From: Prorocentrum cordatum
Taxonomy: Eukaryota; Sar; Dinophyceae; Prorocentrales; Prorocentraceae
DNA: 64,000 nt
Direction: 5' to 3'
Assembly (NCBI GenBank): GCA_963575745.1
Contig: CAUYUJ010006335.1
Location: 1 to 64,000 of the forward strand
Position numbers and translations under genes: made by a program. This document shows positions 35,648 through 43,862 of this stretch, piece after piece (the first letter of the stretch is position 1; each line of letters begins with the position of its first letter). Under the pieces are notes generated by a model that was not told the DNA's origin, did no database searches, and saw only the letters and a list, made by a program, of their open reading frames with translations.

Positions 35648-36202
35648 GGCTCTGAACTCGGCCTGCTCCCCGAGCTAGGTTCGCGAACCTATTGGTATTG
35701 TTCGAGTCATCTTGAGAAGTGCTCTCGGTTTTCTGTACTTAAATCGTGCTGGGGGAGGGCTACAGTGCTGCTGGTCACAGGAATCGATTTCGAGACATCA
35801 GGCGCGTCCGTTCGTGGAACCGAGAGCTCGGAACTCGGTCTGCTGCTCGAACGAGATCCGCGAAACTCTTGTATTATTCGAGTCATCCTGAGAGGTACTC
35901 TCGATTTTCTGCACTTTACTCAGGCTGTATGGGGGGCTGCAGAGCTGGTAATCACAGGAATCGATCCGCAGACATCAGACGCGTCCGCCTGTCGCGTTCA
36001 GAGGTCTGAACTCGGTTTCATACTCGAGTTCGATTGGAAAACTGTTCGTTTGTTTTGTTAGAGTCATCTTGAGAGGTCTATAATCGCTTGGGCTGAAAAA
36101 TTAGTCGTTCTCTGAAATTCTTTTCCACATTATATATTGTCAGGAAGCTCTACGAGTCCCCCGGCGGTAAGAAAGGTTGACGGTTTACCGCCGGCGCCCA
36201 GT
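35648..36202 (+). repeat. Type I unit, 3' half
   Basis: Only the last monomers and the hairpin (36143-36202) remain to the right of the inversion. It is closest to the 3' halves of 26275-27197 and 30710-31751. Confidence 0.8.
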
Positions 36203-36557
36203 ATACCTCGTCGAGCTCTTCGGCAAGATGAGCTTAGAGGAATTCGGGCGCAGGGTGGAGCTAGCTGGCCGACCCGACCTTAAGAGACGATGTGACGACT
36301 TAGGGTCGGTTTTTCAATCTTTGCGCAAAATTCGAGAGTTCGTTTTTAGAATTGGAATTTTTCCCACCTGTAGTGGGTTATTCCGCGCCTGCCACTAACA
36401 TATTCAGGTCTGTAGATGCAGTATTACTATCAAAACACTTGGGGGAACCGATGTTGAATGAAAACAGAAAAACGTGATTTTTCTAGTTTTTTGTTTCTCG
36501 CTCCAGAAGCTTTCTCCATGTGTTTCGACGATCGCCGTGCAAGTCTACGAGGTTCTC
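36203..36557 (+). repeat. Type S unit interrupted by LINE-1
   Basis: An S unit starting ATACCTCGTCGAGCTC that runs to TCTACGAGGTTCTCGG, where its terminal hairpin should begin. LINE-1 sequence starts there. The missing second half of the hairpin appears at 42491-42522, on the other side of LINE-1, and is the matching subtype. Confidence 0.8.
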
Positions 36558-36585
36558 GGCTCAAGGCTCAAGGCTCAAGCTCAAG
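36558..36585 (+). other. Tandem spliced-leader relics at the LINE-1 5' end
   Basis: Four tandem copies, each ending CTCAAG (GGCTCAAG once, GCTCAAG twice, CTCAAG once), sit directly before the point where homology with the LINE-2 5' UTR starts (CTGCATTGTGCAG). The known dinoflagellate spliced leader ends GGCTCAAG, and truncated tandem relics are known from retroposed dinoflagellate genes. The inference is repeated cycles of trans-splicing and reverse transcription. The first GGC could also belong to the target hairpin. Confidence 0.75.
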
Positions 36586-37013
36586 CTGCATTGTGCAGAA
36601 AGGAGTCTTTGGTTCCTCATACTGTACACGGTGCTTCAGTGTCTGTTTTGCCTGAGTACCGTACACGTTCATTGATTGTCGGAGTGCGCATTGACTGTTC
36701 AGATTGTCGGAGTACCGTGCGCTTTCATTGAGTGTCGAAGGCCTGTGCACATTCTTTGTGGTAGCCTACGAGTACCGTACACACTCATTCTTTGCTTGAC
36801 TCAGATTCCCGCACGCGTGCTGCAGAGTGTCTTTTGCCTGAGTACCGTACACACTCTTTGGAGGTCGAGTTTGACATCTGTTCAACACTCTTGTGAGGAC
36901 ATCTGTTCGACACGACGACAGATTCTAAGCGTTCGCGTGAGGACATCAATTTCTTGGAACAGTGGGGGTTTCCAGAGGAGCTCAAGTATTCGAACACCGT
37001 CACCTTCGCAGCG
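36586..37013 (+). promoter_or_regulatory. LINE-1 5' UTR
   Basis: About 430 bp between the relics and the ORF1 ATG. The first 85 or so bases align with LINE-2 at 52265 onward (CTGCATTGTGCAG, TGTACACGGTGCTTCAG, TTTTGCCTGAGTACCGTAC). The motif GAGTACCGTRC recurs four times (near 36655, 36712, 36770 and 36840). Such repeats are often promoter or regulatory modules in LINE 5' UTRs, but no function can be proven here. Confidence 0.6.
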
Positions 37014-38090
37014 ATGTCTCAGCAACACCCAGCAGGTGCGCCCTGTTGTAAGAAGAGTAAGGCTGTGGGTGAGGATGAGGATATGATTCAGGCAAGCAGT
37101 GAGGAGGAGGAGCAGTTCGGCGAATTTGATGACGGCAATCCTATGAAGCAACAGTTTGCTATGATGAAGGCTATGCTAGCTAAACAGAACACTCAGAAGA
37201 AAAGAATTTCACGGATTGAGCAGGATGTGAAACGGATCGACCAGCGTGGTGAGAAGAATGAGGCTGACATTGCTGCTATGCAGCAGCAGATCCGCTCGCT
37301 TCAGCAGAAGGGTCCACCCAGTGATGCAGGATCAGGGTCCACGGATGCTTGGAGTAACTATGCGGGCCCTGCGGGCTCCTCTGCTACGGCCACTGCTCCC
37401 AGGTATGGTAATCGTACGCCAATTCGCGAATGGAATCGAGTGCGGGAGGATTTTACACCGACCTTCATCCAACTCACAGGTTGGGCGCGAGGTGGAGTCG
37501 GCAATCTCAAGACTCGTTCATCGGATATGCTCTCCTGGGATCATGCCCTGCCTGTCATTCGTAAATTTGTCCGTGGCACAGGAAAGATGACTGAGGAGCA
37601 TTTCGACATGAGTAGGATCGAGCGGGAGCACAAAAATAAACCATATGGTCTTTATCGTATACGATTCTATGTTATAAGTGGCAAGTTGACGAACGATGAA
37701 ATTTGGGAGATACGCAACTCTTGGGCCGTCGAGCTTGAGAATGACACGCACGACTTGAAGCAAGTCACTCCCATCCTGGCCAACAAGCGTCTCGGCGTAT
37801 CCTGTGAACCAGCACCCTGGAAGCAGCCACATGTTTCTGCCGTGGGTCGTTGTCAAGCTATCTTTGCTACTCTCAGGAGTGGATCCCAGTGGCTGAAGGG
37901 TGAGATGGGTCCTCCTGTCAGCTATGTGTGGGGCTACCCTTCGGCCACGACGCCGAAGACGGATGGAGTATGCATTGCCGTGTTTGATCCTAACTTGGGG
38001 TGGAAGGTTGACGCCGAGCTGCTGCGTAAGGTCGATGACAAGTTGGATTGCGAGGTCTTTCTGGCCAAGCTCAACTTTCGTACCTGGTGA
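37014..38090 (+). CDS. LINE-1 ORF1 protein (putative RNA-binding nucleoprotein)
   Basis: 358 aa from the ATG at 37014 (MSQQHPAG); the frame is open further upstream but without ATG. A basic and acidic N-terminus (CCKKSKAV, EEEEQ) precedes a coiled coil of about residues 45-105 (repeated K/E/Q-rich heptads, RISRIEQDVKRID, AAMQQQIRSLQQ), a Gly/Ser/Ala linker and a folded C-terminal domain. The architecture resembles L1-type ORF1 proteins, which trimerise by a coiled coil and bind element RNA; that role is inferred. The C-terminal domain shares FxQxxGW-like, RIRF and APWKxPxxxAxGR motifs with LINE-2 ORF1. No zinc knuckle was seen. The gene ends at TGA 38088-38090, and ORF2 continues in the same frame with no gap. 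Confidence 0.85.
   Translation: MSQQHPAGAPCCKKSKAVGEDEDMIQASSEEEEQFGEFDDGNPMKQQFAMMKAMLAKQNTQKKRISRIEQDVKRIDQRGEKNEADIAAMQQQIRSLQQKGPPSDAGSGSTDAWSNYAGPAGSSATATAPRYGNRTPIREWNRVREDFTPTFIQLTGWARGGVGNLKTRSSDMLSWDHALPVIRKFVRGTGKMTEEHFDMSRIEREHKNKPYGLYRIRFYVISGKLTNDEIWEIRNSWAVELENDTHDLKQVTPILANKRLGVSCEPAPWKQPHVSAVGRCQAIFATLRSGSQWLKGEMGPPVSYVWGYPSATTPKTDGVCIAVFDPNLGWKVDAELLRKVDDKLDCEVFLAKLNFRTW
38088..38090 (+). promoter_or_regulatory. In-frame TGA between ORF1 and ORF2, candidate readthrough stop
   Basis: The ORF1 stop is TGA followed by AGG, and the same frame is open for the next 4.2 kb as ORF2. The first in-frame ATG of ORF2 (38142) lies after the TYN motif of the endonuclease, so an ATG start would lose an active-site residue. 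LINE-2 has the same layout. Readthrough is the simplest explanation; reinitiation at the GTG codon at 38109 is an alternative. Confidence 0.55.
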
Positions 38091-41000
38091 AGGTGCCATG
38101 GCGCCATCGTGGGCACGTATAACGTGAGGCGCTGTGGCAGCATGAACAGCCACGACATGCTTGCTCAGATCAAGACCTCGAATTCGGAAGTTCTCGCTTT
38201 GCAGGAGTGCCAGTTCCTTGGAATAGGTAGGTGCTCTGAGCATGGTTTCACCTTAACTCTTTCTAATGATGGGAAGGCCGGGGTTCTCTACAAGAGGGTG
38301 TGGAGAGCCTCCATACGTGAATGCATCAGGGGTAATCGTTATGTCATTCTCGTGTTTCAATCGTTGATTGTTGCCAGCTTGTACTTACCACATGCGCCGA
38401 AAAAAGGGGATCACAATATCTTATTCACACAAACATTGCAGTCGTTTCGAAAGGATTTGGATACGCTCCGAGTTAGGTTTCCCAAGGAAGGGTGGGACTT
38501 GTTCATCGGGATGGATGCTAACGTTGAGCTTCTGCCTCACACGGTATTTGGAGATGTTGCTTTGACTGGTTCTGCAGTGCAGGGTGAGAGATTTGAAGAA
38601 GGGGACAATGCAGGAGGAGGTGGACGTGGAGGTTTCCAGCAGGGTAGGAGGAGGATGCAACAATACATGTGTGACGAGCTCTGTGAATGTATGTGGCATT
38701 ATGATTTGGTTTTCTCGAATTCTTTTGGGACCCGTCGTACGACCTGGAAGGCCAGGGAGGAGACGGAGGAGGAGGACAAGGTTCTTGATTACCTGTGTAT
38801 TCCGAGCTCCTGGGAAAGGCCTCAGTGGGAGGTGTCGTGGTTAAGGCCAACACTCAGGGGCTCCGTGGACCCCAGAAAGACCCGCCTGTCGGACCATGCC
38901 CTGCTCACCTTGCTTGTCCCCGAATCGGCCGCTCCGACTCGACGTTGGAGAACGAAGCCACGACAAACGTTCACTCATTGGTGCTGCGACGAAGCCTCGG
39001 AATTGCAAGTTTCGGCTAACCTTGATCGTCGTTTGCATGCTGCAGCTCGTTACCCATCTGGTCTCTGCCCGGATGAATTGGCTCCTGTTATCTTGAATGC
39101 ATGTACACAGGACAAGGAGTCATACACCAATGTCCCAAAGAAAATGCAGATCCCCAAAAAGACAGATCGTCATAAGGAACTTGATGATGAATATCGCCGA
39201 CTGCGTCGTGAAGGAGGGGAGGAGGAGGAGCTCATCAGGGTTAAGAAAGAGAGAAGGAAGGAGATGCGTGCACACACTCGTCGTCGACTCGAATACGATC
39301 ATCGTGACGGGAAGCTCGCTCGGACGGTGGTGGACAAATTGAGTTATGACGATGTGCTCACGGAGGATAGGGAGTTGTGGGAGAAGGCGCTCTATGCTCA
39401 CGGGTTCGCCAAGTACCACTGTGCTGCGCAAGGGATACGTAACGTGGAGTGTATCGAGGAGAGGAGGAGGAGGAGGTTGCAGGACACGAACACAGTGGAC
39501 GTCTCCCCCATTTCCATGTCCGTATTGTTACAGGCACGATCACGCTTAAAGTGTGGTAAGGCGGTGGGTAAGGACGGAGTTTCTCCTTCTATGTTGAAAC
39601 GTATCACGTGGGTAGGTTTGCGTCATATTCTTCGGTTATTCCAAGACCTGTATCTTCAACGGTATCCTACTCCTCGGATTTGGTCTGAGTTGCTTGTGGT
39701 GTTGATGCCGAAAGCTAAAGATATCACTAAGTTGTCTGATACTCGTGCTCTCGTCTTACTTAGCAGCCTAAGCAAATGGTATACTTCATGTTTGGTTGAG
39801 ATTGCTGAAGGTTATCTGAAAAGGGTCCCACAATATCTACATAACTACGGATTTTGCAAGGGAAGGCGCACGCACGAGATCACTGCCATGCTTAAGCATG
39901 CCACCACACACGCTCTGGAGTGGGGGAAAGATGAGACCCTGCACCTCGCGTCATTAGATGTGCAGACTGCCTTTGATAACGTCACGGTTGAGAAGGCCAG
40001 TCGGGCCTTGGATGCCATCCCTGGGTTCCCCAATGACCTTGCGTTGGCGCTACTCGCTCCCAGTATCCTGGACACAGCGGACTTTACCTTTCAGGACTCC
40101 ACGGCGACGGGTATTCCCTGGGATGCATGTGTACGTACTGGTAGTGTGGAGGCCCCCTTCCTGTGGAAGTGTGTGACACTACTGATGTGGGATAGGATTG
40201 TACTGAATTGGGAGGAGGAGAAGTTGGGGTACGATTTGGGGGTGGAGGCTGGTGGGAGGTATCTTACTCATGCGCTCTGGGCCGATAACATTTTGCTTTT
40301 CTCGAAATCAAAGACTGAGCTCACACGTATGGTGGGGGACTTCTCGGCTCAGCTGTATACGCACGGTTTCAGATGGAAAGATTCCTCACTACACTATCTT
40401 GCCTTTGGGGAGGACTCTGAAGGCGCCTCGACGGGGAACCTCGTTGTCCAGGTGAACGATCTCGGTACCCTGTGTCTTCCGCGATGCTCTGAAATGGAGT
40501 GCCTGGGTTGCCTGGTCACGACCAAGACTGACAAACACCATGATGTGGCTTGGAAATTGGCTCGGGGTTGGAAGCGATTTAACCAGTTCCGCAAGTTTTA
40601 TACGAATCGTGCTGTACCCTTCCAGAAGAAAATCAAGCATTATGAATCTAGGTTGCGTAGTTTTGTACTTTTCGGTGTTGAAGGCATGCCAGCGGACCAC
40701 CACACTTTGAAACAGTTGCACACGTGGGAAGGTAAAATATTGTGTTCTATGGTACGCCGCCCGAAACCTGCCGACATGGATTGGAGTATATACTTATGCA
40801 ACTTGTACAAACGTGGGCGGCGTATGCTCCTGGAATTGGGACGGCCGTCTCTTGTGCAGCTATTCTTGTTTCGTCAGTGGCAGTGGGCTCAGGACTGTAC
40901 GTTTACTGTGAAACGCCTGAACCCAACACCCGCACAGATTCCTCCAGGTACTTTTGATTCTTCAGGCAAGCCTGGCCCCAACGTCTTTGCTGCGTGTGAG

Positions 41001-42269
41001 CCACCGCCGGCCAAGAGACAACGTCAGGATGAACCCATGTATGTGCTACCAAGTATTGCGTGCTCGACATCAATGGGATGTCATCCTGACGTGTGTGAGA
41101 CGATGCATGCTGTTGATTCCTTTGAGCTCCCTGGTTCTCAGACACAATTACCCGCGCATCGGCGCAATCTGATTTCCCAGATGCATAAGCGTGCAAAGAC
41201 ATTCCATCCATCTCAGGATTCTCTGTCGCAAAAGCGTTCCTCTGTTGAGTTGCCGTCGCAGGAAATCGCTGCAAACAAGCGGCGACGGGTGGCTCCACCT
41301 CAGCATCGTAGTACAGGGGACTCGCATATGCAGGCTAGAGAATGTATTTTTGCATGGTCGGGGGAGTGGACTGACCGACGGCAGGCCTTCATTGCATCGC
41401 TGCCTTGGAAAGAACGCCCATTAATGACGCGTCGGCATGAGGGGGGGAGACCACTGGCGTTGAGAAACTTCCATTACATTTTCGAGTTGGTATCAGGGAA
41501 GGATTGGTATCACACGTTATCCTTTTCACGTCAGGGATGGAAAGAATTTCTGAAGCGGGCACTGGATGTTACTAACATGGAGGAGGCGTGGGGGTACTGT
41601 TACTTTAAACATGCACAACCTGCGGGATATGCTAGGGAGGAGGAGGAGAGGGAGAAGACGGAGGAGCAGCAAAGGAAGGAGGACGAGAAGATGGAGAAAC
41701 GACTTGCGTACATTAATGAACATGCATCGGAGTGGAATGCGGAGCCTCGGGACTCGATACCGATGGAATTGATTGGGGACTCCGCCACAGGGGTGAATTG
41801 GATTAACGGTCTCTGGGCAACATCCAATATTATCTACAAGCACATTCTTGGCGACATTCAAAATAGGCTGGAGCATATCTCTGTGTTGTATGGTATGAGG
41901 CCTCCGAGTTGGGGCCACAATATGTTCAAGTGGATCTATCGAGAAGGAAACGAAAGAGCTGACAGGCTGACATGGTTGGCCAGAACCAAAAATAGTTACG
42001 TTACGTTCCATACCTCACTTATTGAACATGCGAGTAAAACAAAACTAGACGGCCTCCGTGGATTCTTCGACGGAGGTCGCTCTGTGGAGGGATGTGCTGC
42101 AGGATGGTGTATAGATTTGTGTGTACACGGGACGTGGCAGTTGGTGGCGGAGGAAGCTGTCTCGCTTGATGCCTCTGCTTCTGTCATGTTTTGTGAGATG
42201 ATTGCAGCACAACGGCTCTGTATGGCCGTGGAGCACATTTTGGGTAGCATCTTTCATCCAAGCAGCTGA
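38091..42269 (+). CDS. LINE-1 ORF2 polyprotein: APE endonuclease, reverse transcriptase, permuted RNase H
   Basis: The frame is open from just after the ORF1 TGA to TGA 42267-42269; residues are counted from the GTG at 38109 (1386 aa). The endonuclease has TYN (about 3-5), LQE (E33), SLYLP (Y92), DAN (D136, N138), LDY (D227) and SDH (D262, H263). A charged linker leads to the reverse transcriptase: GKDGVS (about 488), LMPK, LDVQTAFDN (D617), the RTGSVEAP region and WADN (D726, N727) where most families have Y/F-x-D-D. A thumb/connection region with basic patches (AKRQRQ, NKRRRV) follows. The C-terminus holds RNase H motifs in unusual order: GDS (D1224), NERAD (D1285), FDGG (D1321), CEM (E1363). 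It makes and inserts element DNA by target-primed reverse transcription (family knowledge). Confidence 0.9.
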   Translation, partial: RCHGAIVGTYNVRRCGSMNSHDMLAQIKTSNSEVLALQECQFLGIGRCSEHGFTLTLSNDGKAGVLYKRVWRASIRECIRGNRYVILVFQSLIVASLYLPHAPKKGDHNILFTQTLQSFRKDLDTLRVRFPKEGWDLFIGMDANVELLPHTVFGDVALTGSAVQGERFEEGDNAGGGGRGGFQQGRRRMQQYMCDELCECMWHYDLVFSNSFGTRRTTWKAREETEEEDKVLDYLCIPSSWERPQWEVSWLRPTLRGSVDPRKTRLSDHALLTLLVPESAAPTRRWRTKPRQTFTHWCCDEASELQVSANLDRRLHAAARYPSGLCPDELAPVILNACTQDKESYTNVPKKMQIPKKTDRHKELDDEYRRLRREGGEEEELIRVKKERRKEMRAHTRRRLEYDHRDGKLARTVVDKLSYDDVLTEDRELWEKALYAHGFAKYHCAAQGIRNVECIEERRRRRLQDTNTVDVSPISMSVLLQARSRLKCGKAVGKDGVSPSMLKRITWVGLRHILRLFQDLYLQRYPTPRIWSELLVVLMPKAKDITKLSDTRALVLLSSLSKWYTSCLVEIAEGYLKRVPQYLHNYGFCKGRRTHEITAMLKHATTHALEWGKDETLHLASLDVQTAFDNVTVEKASRALDAIPGFPNDLALALLAPSILDTADFTFQDSTATGIPWDACVRTGSVEAPFLWKCVTLLMWDRIVLNWEEEKLGYDLGVEAGGRYLTHALWADNILLFSKSKTELTRMVGDFSAQLYTHGFRWKDSSLHYLAFGEDSEGASTGNLVVQVNDLGTLCLPRCSEMECLGCLVTTKTDKHHDVAWKLARGWKRFNQFRKFYTNRAVPFQKKIKHYESRLRSFVLFGVEGMPADHHTLKQLHTWEGKILCSMVRRPKPADMDWSIYLCNLYKRGRRMLLELGRPSLVQLFLFRQWQWAQDCTFTVKRLNPTPAQIPPGTFDSSGKPGPNVFAACEPPPAKRQRQDEPMYVLPSIACSTSMGCHPDVCETMHAVDSFELPGSQTQLPAHRRNLISQMHKRAKTFHPSQDSLSQKRSSVELPSQEIAANKRRRVAPPQHRSTGDSHMQARECIFAWSGEWTDRRQAFIASLPWKERPLMTRRHEGGRPLALRNFHYIFELVSGKDWYHTLSFSRQGWKEFLKRALDVTNMEEAWGYCYFKHAQPAGYAREEEEREKTEEQQRKEDEKMEKRLAYINEHASEWNAEPRDSIPMELIGDSATGVNWINGLWATSNIIYKHILGDIQNRLEHISVLYGMRPPSWGHNMFKWIYREGNERADRLTWLARTKNSYVTFHTSLIEHASKTKLDGLRGFFDGGRSVEGCAAGWCIDLCVHGTWQLVAEEAVSLDASASVMFCEMIAAQRLCMAVEHILGSIFHPSS

Positions 42270-42490
42270 CTCATTTCATCTTGCTTGGAGCTCTCCAACA
42301 CCTTTACATTTTCACATGTTGTATTGCATCCTTTTCCTTGTTCCTGCATCCTATTCCGTTGCCTATGCCTCAGTGGCTCGGCAGTGTGATGATAAGAGTT
42401 GCCCTCTCCAGCTACCCTGTGCTCCGTTTGGGAGTCTTAGGGCTCAGCTGTCACAGCTGTCCGCGCCCTGACTCAAACTCAAACTCAAAA
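42270..42490 (+). other. LINE-1 3' UTR and tail
   Basis: About 220 bp without coding potential, ending in three ACTCAA repeats plus A residues, directly followed by ACCAGGTTGACGG of the target hairpin. A short 3' repeat instead of a long poly(A) is common in several LINE clades. LINE-2 ends differently (CCGCAAAA-type), so the two do not share a 3' UTR. Confidence 0.7.
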
Positions 42491-42642
42491 ACCAGGTTGA
42501 CGGTTTACCGCCGGCTCCCAGTACCTCGTCGAGCTCTTCGGCATCGATGAGCTAGGGGAATTCCGGCGCGGGGTGGAGCTAGAACCTCGTGGAGCTTTCG
42601 ACATCGATGAGCTAGAGGAATTCCGGCGCGGGGTGGAGCTAG
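42491..42642 (+). repeat. S hairpin remainder and two 60-bp S leader fragments
   Basis: 42491-42522 is the loop and right arm of the hairpin split by LINE-1 (ends GGCTCCCAGT). Two tandem S leader fragments of 60 bp follow (42523-42582 and 42583-42642), each ending GGTGGAGCTAG before the next start. Confidence 0.8.
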
Positions 42643-43862
42643 TAACTCGTAGAGCTTCCCTTGGCAAGTTGTTGCTGGAAGCTTAAGAGTAATTCCGGGG
42701 CGCTGGAGAGCTAGTTGGCAAGAAAACTCTCGACCGACCTTTTGGTGACTTTTGTTCGGTTGAAACTTTTGTTCTCAAAATTTGAACATTCGTTAGAGCT
42801 CTAGTATTTTTTCCGTGATATTCGATCTTATTTCCGCTCGCCATCTCGATCTCAGCTCGATCGGGTACCTTTTACTGCCAAAAAGCAGACGGGCGGGATC
42901 GGCCGTTTCGGGTCATCTTGACACGCCATGATGGTTTTCTGAAGATAACTCGAGCTTCAGGACAGCTACAGAGCTGGTAACCACAGCTAATCGATTCAGA
43001 ATGATCAGGCGCGTTCGCCTGTTGAACCCAGAGGCCTGAACTCGGTCTTCTAGCCGAGCTAGGTCCGCAAAGCTGTTCGTATTATTCGAGTCATCTGACA
43101 GACGCTCTCGGTTTTCTGTACTTAACTCGAGCTACAGGACAGCTACCGAGCTGATACGTACATAATCTATTCAGAATCATTAGTGGCCGTTGTCTGATGA
43201 ATCCAGAGCTCTGAAATCGGTCTGCTGCCCGATCTAGAACCGCGAAACTATTCGTATTATTCGAGTCATCTTCAGAGATGCTGTCGGTTCTCTGCACTTA
43301 ACTCGGGCTGTAGGGGGCTGCATGGCTGGTAATCACTAGAATCGATTGGAGACATCATGCGCGTCCGCCTTTCGAATCCAGAGCTCCGAACTCTGTCTGC
43401 TGCCCGAACTAGGTTCGCGAAACTATTCGCATTGTTCGAATCATCCTGAGAGGTGCTGTCGGTTTCCTGCACTTAACTCGGGCTGTAGGGGGGGGGCTGC
43501 AGGGCTGGTAATCACAGAAATCGATTCAGAGACACTAGACGCGTCCGCCTGTCGCATGTAGAGGTCTGAACTCGGTCTGATACCCGAGCTAGGTTTGCCA
43601 AACTATTCGTGTTGTTCGAGTCATCTTGAGAAGTGCTGTCGATTTACGCACGTAACTCGGGCTGTAGGAGAGCTACAGAGCTCGCAGAGAAGACAATCCA
43701 GAAGCACCGGGGGCGTTCGGCCGTTGCATCCGAGAGGTCTGAAATCGCTTGGCCTGAAAAACTATTTCTTCTGTGTAATTGTTTTCGACATTAATGTTGT
43801 CAGGAAGCTCTACGAGTCCCCCGGCGGTAAGAAAGGTTGATGGTTTACCGCTGGCGCCCAGT
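42643..43862 (+). repeat. Complete type I unit, four monomers (reference copy)
   Basis: A 1220-bp unit from TAACTCGTAGAGCTTCCC to CAGT, with the hairpin at 43803-43862. Its four monomers are spaced 175-180 bp (anchor points near 43055, 43230, 43405 and 43585) and belong to four successive subtypes: TAGCCGAGCTAGG, TGCCCGATCTAG, TGCCCGAACTAGG and TACCCGAGCTAGG. The same order occurs in most units to the right. Confidence 0.85.

Larger units (their letters stand above)
36558..42490 (+). mobile_element. LINE-1: apparently intact two-ORF non-LTR retrotransposon
   Basis: An element of about 5.9 kb with a 5' UTR, ORF1 (37014-38090), ORF2 (38091-42269), a 3' UTR and a short repeated tail (three ACTCAA units). 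ORF2 has an APE-type endonuclease, a reverse transcriptase and an RNase H-like domain, as in LINEs with that domain order. It lies inside the terminal hairpin of an S repeat: half the hairpin is on each side. No clear target duplication was seen; part of the left hairpin arm and the loop are absent, so 5' joining removed or replaced target bases. The 5' end carries spliced-leader relics. Both ORFs are open, so the copy may be young. Confidence 0.9.

Noticed and set aside
37518-38243. 241-aa minus-strand ORF opposite LINE-1 ORF1
   Set aside because: A shadow of ORF1; no domain, and it has no counterpart opposite LINE-2 ORF1.
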